A stretch of 51,135 bases of DNA from an uncultured Eubacteriales bacterium (GCA_900315895.1 ONAY01000008.1:1-51135), one strand, 5' to 3'. Positions 16,446 through 26,164 are shown, counted from the first letter of the stretch. Made by a program: numbers and translations. Notes: generated by a model not told the origin, from the sequence alone.

Positions 16446-18360
16446 GTTTTCCGCCTTTCTCCTGTGCCGGCTTTATCCTGTCCGGAACTCGCACCGGTAC
16501 TCCTGCAGGGTCATCTCCGCCCGGGTTGGGTTCATCCCCTCCGCCCGGGTCCGGATCTACCCCGCCGCCTCCTGTGGCGGGAAGGGTCTCCCTGTAAGTC
16601 TCCGCACATCTGGAGCAGCTGTACTCTATGTAGCCTTCCTCCGTCTCGGTAGGTTCTACTCTTGAGGACTCGTGCCAGTCATGTCCGAGGGCCGGTATCA
16701 CCTGGCTCTCGTGGTAACCGCAGTTGGTGACCAGGCAGGTTCTGGCCCACTCGCCGTCTTCAGTACATGTGGCCTCTTTTATTACAGCTCCGTCATCCAG
16801 AGTATGTCTTGGCTCGTAACCTCCGTTGATCCAAAGTCCGCAGTATGTGGAAAGTCTTCCGGTGGTGGATGTTGCGCCTATGTCTTTTCCGTAAGCCAGC
16901 GTGAATCTGAGGGTCACGGTATTGCCGTGGCCGTCCAGATAGTATTCAGACATGCCTCTGCCCGGATAGGTCACGCCGTCTATGGTGTACATCCATCCGG
17001 ATCCCTGAGTCAGATGATACTCCGCCAGCCTGTCGCGCTCGATGCGGTTGATGTCACATTCCAGATCGTCATCCAGCACCTTTTGCCAGAGATTGTCCGG
17101 CACGTGATATCCGTATGTGAAGTATCCGCCGTCGATGGCGCTGAGATAGAACCTGGCGTCCGCAGTTCCCGAATACTCGGCTTCAAGTCCGTAGTATTCC
17201 ATGGCGTCCAGTATGTAGTAGGACAGCGGTTTGCCCTGCTCCACGTCAAAGGTGAAACCTGTGTACGCAAGGCCCAGTCCTATGGTAGTAAGGTCTATGT
17301 TTATGGATGCCGTACCTATGACGTCACCCTGATCTACGTATTCATATGTAAGAGTGTAACTTCTGTAAGTGGAGTTTCCTTCGTCGTCCCAGGCAAGCAC
17401 GGTGATGGTGACGTCATAACTGTCTCCTGTCACCGGCGGGTCGAAATAGAAGTCATACTCATAGATGCCCGTCCCCGTAGGCGAAGCTGTATATGGCTTA
17501 CCGTCGCGGGAAATGATCATGTGATCGAAGGGAATGTAATTGCCGTGCCAGTCTTTTGCGCCGACACTGAAGATGTAATGGGCGGTCCTGATCGGATCCG
17601 TCACGTTACTGTATACCGTTATTACAGGCGGATGCTCTCCCACTTCCGGGTTGTCCGGATCCGCCTTGTCAGGCATGTAGATTATCGTATAGGAGACCTT
17701 GTCATAGATCTGATCTCCCTCGCGCATGTAAAGTGTTATGGTGTTGGTACCCTGAGCCAGCACCGCACTGTAATCCCTGCCATCAGCAGGGAGTACGCTG
17801 CCGTTGGCGGGCGATTCGTCATTGAACAGCCTCACCTGCAGCTTCATTCCGGGCTTTCTGTGATCTATATATGCGAAGAAATGCAAAACATCCTCTTCCA
17901 GTTCGCTGAAGGCGATGGTCCTGGGATTGTTGTACTTCGCCAGATCCGTCACTATGATGGGATCCTCATCATCCACAACGATTGGAATTATGGTGGGCTC
18001 GCCCGTGTTTCCGTTTCCTTCTTCGTTAAGCGCGTTATCGCTGTCGGTCACCCCGTCCAGCCCGCCGCCCTGCCCCTCAGGGTCAACGGCGGTCTCTGTC
18101 TCCTCCTGTTCTTCCTGCTGTTCTTCTTCCTCTTCCTCAGCAGAGTCACCGATGCCGCTTCCCATGCCCGGGCCGTCTGTATCGTCCGTTCCCGAGGACA
18201 CAGTCATCACTTCTGAGATCAGATCCGGCGGGTCGCTGAAGGAGATCCGGGGCTCCGTTTTTTGCTGTCCGAACACAAAAAAGACCAGCACAAACGCAGC
18301 TGCCAAAATCAACAGCTGAGCCGCTATGGTCTTTCTGTTTTTCTTAAAATATCCGAACAT
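16429..18360 (-). CDS. Membrane-anchored DUF4430 (transcobalamin C-terminal-like) protein
   Basis: 643 residues. An N-terminal signal anchor (about residues 13-31) is followed by an acidic Glu/Gln-rich linker (about 70-95) and two beta-sandwich domains (about 150-345). A clear DUF4430 domain spans about 350-500, with GSGWMYTIDGVTYPGRGM and the ending RFTLAYGKDIG. Two Cys-rich ribbon-like repeats (TCLVTNCGYHES; YSCSRCAETYRET) and a Pro/Gly/Asp tail follow. There is no sortase signal, so it is anchored at the N-terminus, outside the membrane. InterPro names the DUF4430 family transcobalamin-like C-terminal. The ATG at 18360 has no visible ribosome binding site. It is the first of six tightly spaced or overlapping genes running to 5705. 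Confidence 0.85.
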   Translation of the reverse strand: MFGYFKKNRKTIAAQLLILAAAFVLVFFVFGQQKTEPRISFSDPPDLISEVMTVSSGTDDTDGPGMGSGIGDSAEEEEEEQQEEQEETETAVDPEGQGGGLDGVTDSDNALNEEGNGNTGEPTIIPIVVDDEDPIIVTDLAKYNNPRTIAFSELEEDVLHFFAYIDHRKPGMKLQVRLFNDESPANGSVLPADGRDYSAVLAQGTNTITLYMREGDQIYDKVSYTIIYMPDKADPDNPEVGEHPPVITVYSNVTDPIRTAHYIFSVGAKDWHGNYIPFDHMIISRDGKPYTASPTGTGIYEYDFYFDPPVTGDSYDVTITVLAWDDEGNSTYRSYTLTYEYVDQGDVIGTASINIDLTTIGLGLAYTGFTFDVEQGKPLSYYILDAMEYYGLEAEYSGTADARFYLSAIDGGYFTYGYHVPDNLWQKVLDDDLECDINRIERDRLAEYHLTQGSGWMYTIDGVTYPGRGMSEYYLDGHGNTVTLRFTLAYGKDIGATSTTGRLSTYCGLWINGGYEPRHTLDDGAVIKEATCTEDGEWARTCLVTNCGYHESQVIPALGHDWHESSRVEPTETEEGYIEYSCSRCAETYRETLPATGGGGVDPDPGGGDEPNPGGDDPAGVPVRVPDRIKPAQEKGGKHEEKI

Positions 18361-18371
18361 ATCTGTTGGAT

Positions 18372-18398
18372 GGACCGGGCGGGCGAGCCGCCCGGTCC
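18372..18398 (-). other. Strong intercistronic stem-loop without a T tract
   Basis: An 11-bp perfect stem GGACCGGGCGG/CCGCCCGGTCC with a 5-base loop lies in the 56-base gap between the stop at 18417 and the start at 18360. On neither strand is it followed by a run of T. It therefore looks like an RNA-stabilising or partial-attenuation element rather than a full terminator, leaving read-through into the six-gene tail likely. Confidence 0.7.
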
Positions 18399-18416
18399 GA
18401 AATAATGTTAAGGGCG

Positions 18417-21400
18417 TTATTCAGTTTCTGTTGCAGGTGCTGCTATGGTCTCTGCGATCTCCTTGGATACGGCACCCTTTCCGCCCATTACGATAAGGGT
18501 ACGGGCATTCTTTGTCACGAATAGGTTGGTGGCATGATCCACCCAGTTGCTTCCAACCAGTACGAGAGGTGCATCATATGCGATGGCTACGGGACCGCCG
18601 GAAAGTCCGTCCGGGAAGGCCAGTCCGCTGGCGATGACCATGCTGTCGATGTTTCCGGGGAAGAACTCGTTGGCTACCGCTACCGATGTGGCGAATCTGT
18701 CAGATCCTTCCAGTCTCTTGGCCTCGCCTGTGTAGGCTTCAACTTCTGCCTTTATGCTGTCAGCTACTGCTCCGGGTCCACCTATGACGTAGGTGGTCTC
18801 TGCCAGGCTATTCTTGTTGGCTTCCAGATAGGCCTGCTGATCCTTAGTAAGAGTCTTTCCTACCAGGAAGATGGGCCTTGCGGCAGCGGATGCACTGAGA
18901 GCATCGGCATAGTTCATGCCGGAAGCTATCAGAAGTTCTTCTCCGTCTACGCCTGCCTCTTTGAGGACCTCAAGATTGGTGGCGAATCTGTCGGAGCCGG
19001 CAAGCCTCACTTCTGTTCCGTTAATAGCATCTTCTACGCTCTCGAGGACTGCTCCGGTTCCGCCTACGATGTAGACTGTTCCGCCTGAAGCCAGGTTCTC
19101 ATTGATGTAGGATGTTACCTTGGCGATGCTCTTGTCGTCCTTTCCTACAAGGAGGATGGGCGCATCCTTCACATATGAAAGATAGCTTGCAGAGAGTGCA
19201 TCGGGGAAGTCAGCTCCGCTGGCAACGATGATCTTCTGGAAATCGTCCCAGCCATTGACTTCTTTGAGCTCTTCTGCTGCAGCGATGGCTGTGTCATATC
19301 TGTCCTGCCCGGCAAGCCTTACGATCTCATTATCCGCCTCATACCTGAACAGGATCGCATAGAGGTTCAGCGATACCCAGTTCTTATCGTATTTAGTCTG
19401 TACTCTGATGACCTGCTCGTCGGAAACCACCGCATCGTATGCGACTCCTGCGTGTGCAACGGGAGCCTGCATTCCGTTCACATCTTCCATGTCACCGAAG
19501 CCATAATCGATAAACTGAGTATATCCTGTCTCGTCCGGTTCTATGGTGTAGTAATAAGTGTGGTACTCACCAACGTGATCATTGAGGGTGATGCTTGCAG
19601 TTTCGGTATCCTTCGGTACGGTTACTATGGCAAGGGGAATATGATCCTCCACCTTACCTCCGCTCGTATAGTCTAAGTAGGATGCATCGTAACCACCGTC
19701 CACGATCTCGATGTCTGTGATCTCCTGACCGTCCACCTTCACTGTGAAGCCGTATTTTGTAATGGGCTCTTCCTTCGTCTCTCCGCAGAGCTTACATGTA
19801 TAGGTCTTAACTCCGTCAGCCTCGAAGCTGGCAGGAGTCGTCACTTCCCCGTCATTCCACTGGTGAGCTTCGGGGTCCACCGGGATGACTGTGGTAGAGA
19901 TGGCGATCTCATTTTCACCGTTCTCATCGCTGAAACACTTGCCGCAAAGGCTGCATGTCCAGTACTCGGTATTGCCTGCAGCAACACATGTGGCGGGTTT
20001 TGCTTCGACCTTTGTAAGATCGTGGTCTTCCCTGACCACTACCTTTGTCAGAGACATGATCTGTGTGAATGTGCAGTCTTCAGTTCCGTAAGCCGTAATG
20101 TAGTGAGTTCCGGGCTCATCGAAGGTAAGGGTAACGTCTCCCTCATCGGTTATGGCGTCCTCGATCTCTTCAAGCGCTCCGGTCTCAACATCCACTTCAT
20201 AGATCTGAGCGGAATCCACATCGAAAGCTCCGGAGAAGTTCACCAGTTCTGTTTCGTCCTTGCAGAGGTAAGCCTGCATCGCAAAGAACCCATCGAGCAC
20301 CAGGTCAAGATCCTGACCGGGACATAAGGTGTACGTTCTGCTGTATTCACCGTCAGCATCCGTGAACCAGTTATATGTGTCACCGTAGTAATCGTCTTCA
20401 TAGAAGAAGAATTCTACCAGATCACCATCCTTGACCTCCTGTGTTCCTACGGTCGTACCGTTATATCCTCCGGTGGAAGCCTCTGTTCCGTCATTGGGGA
20501 ACCCGTGGTTCAGGAAGAAACCGCCATAATAGTCATCTCCGTCCACTCCGAACTGCATCGTTACGTTGTTTGCTCTTACCTGGAGATACTCCCCTGCTGT
20601 TTCCGGAGTAAAATCTTCACCGTAAACGAGCTCATGAGCTGCTACCAGAACGTCCAGGGCAGAAACACCGTCTACAGCGTCCGTCAGTCCGTAGGACTCT
20701 GCAAGATCCGAAGATACTTCATATCCGAATTGAGGTGCATGCAGGAATCCACCGCTGAGCTGGGATGTGAAATCCACCTTCACAGACGTGGGCTGCTTTA
20801 CCTGAAGTTCGATATCAGGCAGATCTCCGAGAAGTCCCTGACCTGCGGTGCCGGTAGTCATACCCTTTCCTGTCAGATAACTGCAGCTGCGGTGTCCGCC
20901 TGTCAGTTCACCTGACATTCCTCTCATCAGTATGGCTCCCTGGGTCAGTGAGAAAGTATCTTCCTCCCAATCCGCCGGAATTGTGGTGGTGACTGTATGT
21001 TTCTGGAAACTGAAGTCATACCTTCCCACATTGTTTGCCACCGGGTCTGCAAGCGGCTTATTGTTATCATCCATATAGTATATGGCGAAGTTGTTGTTGT
21101 AATATCCGGAGAATTTCTCCTGAGGGCTGTCTACCTCGCTGAGGATCACAGTCACACTTTCTCCCGGCGTCCACTTGTGATCCAGACTCTGCTCGTTACC
21201 CTGACTGTCTTTCAAGGTAAGTTTTACCTGGCGGGCAGTAAGGATCTGGTAATTGGCTGCGCCGTTCTTTTCCACCTTGACTATGTGACGGCCGTCTGTG
21301 AGGCCGCTTAAGGTGACCGTACCGTCCTCACCGACAGTAACTCCGTCGGTGGAAAATCCGTTGTATGTCAGGCCTGCGTCCGTAACCGTGCTGCGGGCGA

Positions 21401-23261
21401 TGGAGACATTGGTTTCCTCTTCGGGTGTGAATGTGTAAGATGCGCCGTCTTCATCCAGGTAATACAGGATGTCGTGCTCGGCGTCGATGTTGTCACCGGC
21501 AACCTTTTTTACATGCACCAGGTTTCCGGGTCCTACGGGCTCGGTATTGATGGTCATTCCCATGTCAATGCCGCTTCCGTCCGGCTCGCCAACGGTAACC
21601 ACAAAGATTCCTGAAGTCTCAGGCCAGATGTGGGAGAACCTTGTGGAGTCTTCGCCTCCTGCTCCCCATCCGCCAAACTGATCTGATGCATAACCCTGCA
21701 TATAGATCATGGCGTCGTAGGTTACTCTGACAACGGCAAGACCCGTGTCATCACCTGCGGTCAGTGTTGCAAGTCCTGAATTGTGTTGGTCCGGAACTAT
21801 GGTCACCAGATCGCTGGGGTTCCCGTTGATATCCATTACCTCATAATGGAAGTCCGGAATTGCCACCTTGTCATTGGTAAAGCTGTTTATCGCGAACCAA
21901 TTTCTGAAGCAATCCAGCTCCTTGGTAGCGCCGGCCGCCAGAGGCAGATATCCTCGCTCGTTGATGTTCAGATAGATGTCTCCCAGGTCAAGGTTGTTGT
22001 ACTCGAAATTGTGATAGACTGTATCCTTTGTGAAGGTCGCGTCGTTGAGACGAATGTCATCACCTGTTACTTCGATCTTTGTGCCTTCTTTTAATTCACC
22101 TATGTAATTCCAGTATGTTACGCCGTTTGGATTCTGAACGCGATAGAACAGATTCTGATCTTTGACGGGCTCATAGGTGTTCTGCACTCTTCCGTCAGCC
22201 AGGGTCTCGGTCTTGGCTGCGTCCACCCAGTTGTATACGAAATATGAAGCTCCGGGTCCCTTTCCGAGTGTTATGGTTGAGCCTGCGGGTGCAATGATGA
22301 CCGGTCTGTTATCCTGAGGTTCCGCCTTTTCCGTCACCTTGACTTTGGCAACTGCCGGAGCGTTGCAGATATCGCCCGACTCGCCCTCTAATCCAGTAGT
22401 CCAGATCCAGTACTCACCCGGTTCCTCGAAGGTCATCTCAAACAGTCCGTCGGAATCGGTTTCCCATTCTCCCTCTTCACTGTAGAGGTCATATCCGTAG
22501 TAGACAGTGTTCTCAAAAGCATTGTATGAGGTGCCTGCTCCTGAGGCCAGATCTCCAAAAGCTCTGACAAGCGCTGCTTCGATGGGCTCACCTGCGGTTC
22601 CTTCAAAACTGTGGACCACATATCCCGGAGGGCCATCCAGAGTTGCGCTTTCGACGTTTCCTGCTTCAAAGTCTGCGATGTATTCATCTCCCGCAAAATA
22701 CTGGAATCCCGCCTGAGGATCACCCCAGAAAGACCAGCTGGTATAGTGCATCACGTCAACGAAATCTCCGTCATGGACGGTTATTCTGTCGCTGGTCGCG
22801 CCCCATCCCTCATCTTCGAGAGGATACATTCCATTGTAATAGTAGTTAAGATTCTCATCCCACGGCGTACCATCATCTAGGTGCCAGAGGCCTTGGTTAT
22901 AGTAAGTGGAACCGGCAGATCCGCTCAGCACCAGATCCCCATCACCCTGTCCATACTCGTTCAGGACGTATTTGAATACCATCATCAAAGTGACATCATT
23001 CACACCGTCGCCATCTGCATCATAGGGATAATCCCCTGCAAGGGACGGATCCGAGGCCACTTCCGCGATATCTACCGGCACGTAGGCCATATATCCGTTT
23101 TCCGAACCTCCCTGGCTGAAAATGCCGTCATTAGAGTAGGAAACGTAGACCGTACCCTCGAAATCGCTGCCGGTGTCGACCTGACTCGCAAATGCCGCAG
23201 ACGGCATCATGCAGATCAGAACGGTCAGCATCAGTAAAACGCTAACTAACTTCCTTTTCAT
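18417..23261 (-). CDS. Large secreted multi-domain CWB2 protein with transcobalamin-C-like modules, B12-regulated
   Basis: 1614 residues. Signal peptide (AAFA|SQ). A first DUF4430-like region at about 74-204 has NYYYNGMYPLEDEGWG and VHDGDFVDV. Long beta-rich parts follow. A module of about 250 residues at roughly 829-1084 matches the three repeats of the neighbouring protein at 23613-26141. Next come a Cys-rich ribbon region (about 1084-1164), a beta module at about 1169-1310 shared with the protein at 2525-5614, and three CWB2 repeats from about 1312. The start at 23261 follows GAAAGGAGTG. The open frame continues upstream through riboswitch 2, but that part is the aptamer, not protein. It would bind the cell wall and display the DUF4430-like modules. 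A corrinoid ligand is inferred from the domain family and the riboswitch. Confidence 0.82.
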   Translation of the reverse strand: MKRKLVSVLLMLTVLICMMPSAAFASQVDTGSDFEGTVYVSYSNDGIFSQGGSENGYMAYVPVDIAEVASDPSLAGDYPYDADGDGVNDVTLMMVFKYVLNEYGQGDGDLVLSGSAGSTYYNQGLWHLDDGTPWDENLNYYYNGMYPLEDEGWGATSDRITVHDGDFVDVMHYTSWSFWGDPQAGFQYFAGDEYIADFEAGNVESATLDGPPGYVVHSFEGTAGEPIEAALVRAFGDLASGAGTSYNAFENTVYYGYDLYSEEGEWETDSDGLFEMTFEEPGEYWIWTTGLEGESGDICNAPAVAKVKVTEKAEPQDNRPVIIAPAGSTITLGKGPGASYFVYNWVDAAKTETLADGRVQNTYEPVKDQNLFYRVQNPNGVTYWNYIGELKEGTKIEVTGDDIRLNDATFTKDTVYHNFEYNNLDLGDIYLNINERGYLPLAAGATKELDCFRNWFAINSFTNDKVAIPDFHYEVMDINGNPSDLVTIVPDQHNSGLATLTAGDDTGLAVVRVTYDAMIYMQGYASDQFGGWGAGGEDSTRFSHIWPETSGIFVVTVGEPDGSGIDMGMTINTEPVGPGNLVHVKKVAGDNIDAEHDILYYLDEDGASYTFTPEEETNVSIARSTVTDAGLTYNGFSTDGVTVGEDGTVTLSGLTDGRHIVKVEKNGAANYQILTARQVKLTLKDSQGNEQSLDHKWTPGESVTVILSEVDSPQEKFSGYYNNNFAIYYMDDNNKPLADPVANNVGRYDFSFQKHTVTTTIPADWEEDTFSLTQGAILMRGMSGELTGGHRSCSYLTGKGMTTGTAGQGLLGDLPDIELQVKQPTSVKVDFTSQLSGGFLHAPQFGYEVSSDLAESYGLTDAVDGVSALDVLVAAHELVYGEDFTPETAGEYLQVRANNVTMQFGVDGDDYYGGFFLNHGFPNDGTEASTGGYNGTTVGTQEVKDGDLVEFFFYEDDYYGDTYNWFTDADGEYSRTYTLCPGQDLDLVLDGFFAMQAYLCKDETELVNFSGAFDVDSAQIYEVDVETGALEEIEDAITDEGDVTLTFDEPGTHYITAYGTEDCTFTQIMSLTKVVVREDHDLTKVEAKPATCVAAGNTEYWTCSLCGKCFSDENGENEIAISTTVIPVDPEAHQWNDGEVTTPASFEADGVKTYTCKLCGETKEEPITKYGFTVKVDGQEITDIEIVDGGYDASYLDYTSGGKVEDHIPLAIVTVPKDTETASITLNDHVGEYHTYYYTIEPDETGYTQFIDYGFGDMEDVNGMQAPVAHAGVAYDAVVSDEQVIRVQTKYDKNWVSLNLYAILFRYEADNEIVRLAGQDRYDTAIAAAEELKEVNGWDDFQKIIVASGADFPDALSASYLSYVKDAPILLVGKDDKSIAKVTSYINENLASGGTVYIVGGTGAVLESVEDAINGTEVRLAGSDRFATNLEVLKEAGVDGEELLIASGMNYADALSASAAARPIFLVGKTLTKDQQAYLEANKNSLAETTYVIGGPGAVADSIKAEVEAYTGEAKRLEGSDRFATSVAVANEFFPGNIDSMVIASGLAFPDGLSGGPVAIAYDAPLVLVGSNWVDHATNLFVTKNARTLIVMGGKGAVSKEIAETIAAPATETE

Positions 23262-23289
23262 TTGAAGAATCACTCCTTTCTTCATAAAC

Positions 23290-23313
23290 AAAAAACCTTT
23301 GTGCGGGCAAGGT
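23290..23313 (-). terminator. Weak candidate terminator downstream of riboswitch 2
   Basis: On the - strand, ACCTT and AAGGT (5-bp stem, 9-base loop) are followed by six T residues, 28 bases before the start codon. The stem is short. A competing pairing GGGCAAG (end of the aptamer) with CTTGCCC (this hairpin) is possible and could serve as the switch. Confidence 0.4.
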
Positions 23314-23330
23314 CGATAATTGGTCAGTCG

Positions 23331-23365
23331 ATCGCAGGATGCGCCGGGATCACGTTTCCTGCGAT
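23331..23365 (-). other. Stable hairpin in the riboswitch-2 leader
   Basis: A 9-bp perfect stem ATCGCAGGA/TCCTGCGAT with a 17-base loop lies between the riboswitch-2 aptamer and the start codon. No T run follows directly. It is probably part of the expression platform or a spacer structure. Confidence 0.5.
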
Positions 23366-23403
23366 AGGTCCCAAACTGTCTCTCCGCCCTAAACTCTATG
23401 TAA

Positions 23404-23581
23404 AGCGCTTGCCCGGTCTTCTGACTTCGCTTCATCCTCGGAGATCCCTTCTCAACTATACGGTCAATGGTTATGATCTCTTTGTCAGCGTCACAGCAGA
23501 GGAGACTGTACCGGACTCTCACCGGTTTCCCATGGAAACAGTTCCGGGCAAATCGCCCGGAACTGTTTCCGGCTCACGCTA
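23404..23581 (-). promoter_or_regulatory. Cobalamin riboswitch 2
   Basis: The - strand carries the cobalamin aptamer blocks GGGAAACCGGTGAGAGTCCG, TCTCCTCTGCTGTGACGCTG and AAGTCAGAAGACCGGGC. P1 can form between AGCG..GCC (5') and GGGC..CGCT (3'). A peripheral hairpin is unusually long: a perfect 16-bp stem starting GGAAACAGTTCCGGGC. The core is almost identical to riboswitch 3, showing recent duplication. No clear promoter stands between it and the stop at 23613, so its RNA may come from read-through of the riboswitch-3 transcript. Confidence 0.92.
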
Positions 23582-23612
23582 TGCATAATAAACTTATTAA
23601 TGGGTAAATCCC

Positions 23613-26141
23613 TTATCTGAAGACCGGTCTTGCATCATTTCCAAAGACGATCGGTCCGATGATGGGCTTGTCGCCCCAGTCGATCTTCTGGAGTTTATCC
23701 ACTTTTATCTTGGTAAGTGTAAGGATCTGAGTATTTCCCAGTCCTGCAGTTCCGTATGCCGCTACATAATATGTTCCCACAGTGTTGAAGCGGATCGTGA
23801 CTTCGCCTTTATTATTTGTGACAGCTCCGCTTAGGGGAGTGAGGGCTCCTGTTGTCATGTTGACCTTGTAGATCTGCACTCCTTTTACAACATCTGCAGA
23901 GGGGGAATTTACCATCGCAGCCTCATTCTCACAGAAGGGTGCATAGTATGCATGATATCCCTTAAGGATCAGCTTTAAGTTCAGTCCCCTGAATGTCGTA
24001 AAGCTTCTGCTGTATTTCCCGCCGGAACTGGTGAACCAGTTATAGATGTCGCCGGGTGTGTTGTCCTCCAGGAAGAAGAACTCTACCAGATCTCCATCCT
24101 TCACCTCCTGGGCCCTGATTCCGGTCTCATGATATGTGCCATTCTGATTTACGGTACCGTCATTGGCAAGTGCGTGATTCAGGAAGAATCTGCAGATGCC
24201 GGAGTAGCCGAACTGTTTCGTCACGGTATTTCCGGAAAGCGTCAGATAGTTCTGTGCTGTCCCGGCGTTAAAATCATTTCCGTATACAAGCTGGTGAGCT
24301 GCAACCAGCACGTCCAGAGCGGAAACGCCGTTTACTTCATCGCTGTAACCGTATGATTCTGCCAGGTCTGATGAGACCTCATAGCCGAGCTTCGGGGCGT
24401 GAAGGAATGAACCGGATCTCTGTGAAGTGAAATCAACAGCCGCGGTCACAGGTTCGTCACCCTCCACCACGATCTTGGTCAGGGTCAGTACCTGAGTGAA
24501 GCCTATGTTGTTGCTGTAAGCTGTGATCCAGTATTCTCCCGGCTCATCGAAGCAAAGTTCAACTTCGCCCCTGTTGTTCGTTCTGGCTCCGCTTATGGGA
24601 GTAAGTGCACCGGTCTGAATGTCAGTCAGATACAGCTGAGTCTGCCTGACGTTCTGAACGCCTGCAGCGTGTATCATCTCTTCTTCAGTCATGGAATCAA
24701 AGCCGGAATACACATGATATCCTTTGAGAATGAGATCTATATAATCTCCTGCGCCGACCGTTATGGTCCTGGTGTACTCGCCGTCAAAACCAACGAACCA
24801 ATTGTACATGTCACCCGGGGTATTATCCTCCATAAAGAAGAACTCTACCAGATCACCGTCCTTTACTTCCTGCATGACGTTGATCCCGCCGCTTCCGAAT
24901 CCATGGTTCACAAAGAATACCGGACTCAGGGTGTTTCCGAACTGCTTGGATACGATTCCGTTGTTGATCACCAGGTAGTTCTGTGCACTTGCTCCGGTGA
25001 ATGCTGAACCATAAGCCAGTTCATGAGCAGCAACAAGTACGTCCAGTACAGACACTCCCTCGCAATCGTCGGCGTATCCGTAAGATTCAGCGAGATCTGA
25101 AGAGATCACTTTTCCGAACTGAGGAGCGTGAAGGAACTGACCTGACATCTGTGAAGTGAAATCAACAGCCGCAGTCACAGGCTGAGGTTCCACCGCGGTG
25201 ACCTTCGTCAGGGTCAGGACCTGCCTGAATGTACATCCGGCTATGCTGCCTGCTGTGATCCAGTATTCTCCGGGGGCATCGAAGCAAAGAGTGCACTTGC
25301 CTGCACTGTTTGTGACTGCTCCCGGTACTGCGGTGAGGGACCCCGTTCCGGGATCCACTGTATATACCTGAGCGCGGCTGACACTGCTTGCGGCGTTAGA
25401 ATTGACCATCGCCTCCGCATTCTTGCACTGCACCGCATTGTAAACATGATATCCCTTCAGTGTGAGGTCAAATATATCCCCGGTATTCACGGTGAGAGAT
25501 CTGCTGTACTGCCCGTTCATATCCGTGAACCAGTTATACATGTCGGCATAGTCTGCGTCCTCAAGGAAGAAGAATTCGATCAGATCCCCATCATGTACTA
25601 TCTGCGTACCGACTTCTGTGGGGGTGTACAGTCCGCTGCTGCTCTGGACCCCGGTGTTGGCTTTCCCGTGATTAAGGAAAAACTCAGGGCGGGCCGTGGA
25701 GCCGAACTGCATGGTCACCTTATTGTCGGAAACTGTAAGATAATTTTTTGCGGTCGCCTTGGTGAATGAACTGCCGTAAACCAGTTTATGGGCAGCCACC
25801 AGTACGTCCAGAACCGAAACGCCGTTTACAGAATCTGTGTATCCATAGGATTCCGCCAGATTCGAAGCAACAGAGTAGCCGAACTTTGGCGCATGGAGAA
25901 AGCTGCCTGACATCTGGGACGTAAAGTTCACCTTGACCCGGTACAGCGGTTTAAGCTGAAGGTCGGAGTCATCTATAAACGTAAACTCCTTTCCCTGTTC
26001 CGCCATACCTGTGGTGTCTTGCAAGTCTGCCACTTCCTGTAAATTCTCCTGTGAGGCAGGCTGATCTGCCATTACGACAGACGGCATCAGACAGATGGTC
26101 ATCGTAATTATGAGCAGAATACTTAGAACTCTCTTCTTCAT
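23613..26141 (-). CDS. Secreted protein with three tandem transcobalamin-C-like modules, no wall anchor, B12-regulated
   Basis: 842 residues. Signal peptide (VVMA|DQ), then three tandem modules of about 240 residues at roughly 69-315, 324-553 and 564-813. Each module begins VDFTSQ..G.FLHAP, contains VSVLDVLVAAH, FFLNHG and a KDGDLVEFFFLED-type block, and ends in an Ig-like part (LTLTKI). The DVL, NHG and GDxVEF spacing matches the DUF4430 pattern, so I assign the modules to that family with moderate confidence. There is no CWB2 repeat, LPXTG signal or C-terminal membrane segment, so the mature protein may be released or held by partners. A fourth copy of the module sits in the next gene. Riboswitch 3 and its terminator lie directly upstream; AAAAGGAGTG precedes the start. 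Confidence 0.82.
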   Translation of the reverse strand: MKKRVLSILLIITMTICLMPSVVMADQPASQENLQEVADLQDTTGMAEQGKEFTFIDDSDLQLKPLYRVKVNFTSQMSGSFLHAPKFGYSVASNLAESYGYTDSVNGVSVLDVLVAAHKLVYGSSFTKATAKNYLTVSDNKVTMQFGSTARPEFFLNHGKANTGVQSSSGLYTPTEVGTQIVHDGDLIEFFFLEDADYADMYNWFTDMNGQYSRSLTVNTGDIFDLTLKGYHVYNAVQCKNAEAMVNSNAASSVSRAQVYTVDPGTGSLTAVPGAVTNSAGKCTLCFDAPGEYWITAGSIAGCTFRQVLTLTKVTAVEPQPVTAAVDFTSQMSGQFLHAPQFGKVISSDLAESYGYADDCEGVSVLDVLVAAHELAYGSAFTGASAQNYLVINNGIVSKQFGNTLSPVFFVNHGFGSGGINVMQEVKDGDLVEFFFMEDNTPGDMYNWFVGFDGEYTRTITVGAGDYIDLILKGYHVYSGFDSMTEEEMIHAAGVQNVRQTQLYLTDIQTGALTPISGARTNNRGEVELCFDEPGEYWITAYSNNIGFTQVLTLTKIVVEGDEPVTAAVDFTSQRSGSFLHAPKLGYEVSSDLAESYGYSDEVNGVSALDVLVAAHQLVYGNDFNAGTAQNYLTLSGNTVTKQFGYSGICRFFLNHALANDGTVNQNGTYHETGIRAQEVKDGDLVEFFFLEDNTPGDIYNWFTSSGGKYSRSFTTFRGLNLKLILKGYHAYYAPFCENEAAMVNSPSADVVKGVQIYKVNMTTGALTPLSGAVTNNKGEVTIRFNTVGTYYVAAYGTAGLGNTQILTLTKIKVDKLQKIDWGDKPIIGPIVFGNDARPVFR

Positions 26142-26164
26142 CTTAGAAAAACACTCCTTTTCCT

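Noticed and set aside
16672-18216. 514-codon open frame antisense to the DUF4430 gene
   Set aside because: It runs opposite a gene with a clear domain, has no family-like sequence and no ribosome binding site; it is a by-product of codon bias.
23262-23522. N-terminal extension of the large wall protein through riboswitch 2
   Set aside because: The extension encodes the conserved aptamer and has no signal peptide, whereas a good ribosome binding site and signal peptide begin at 23261.
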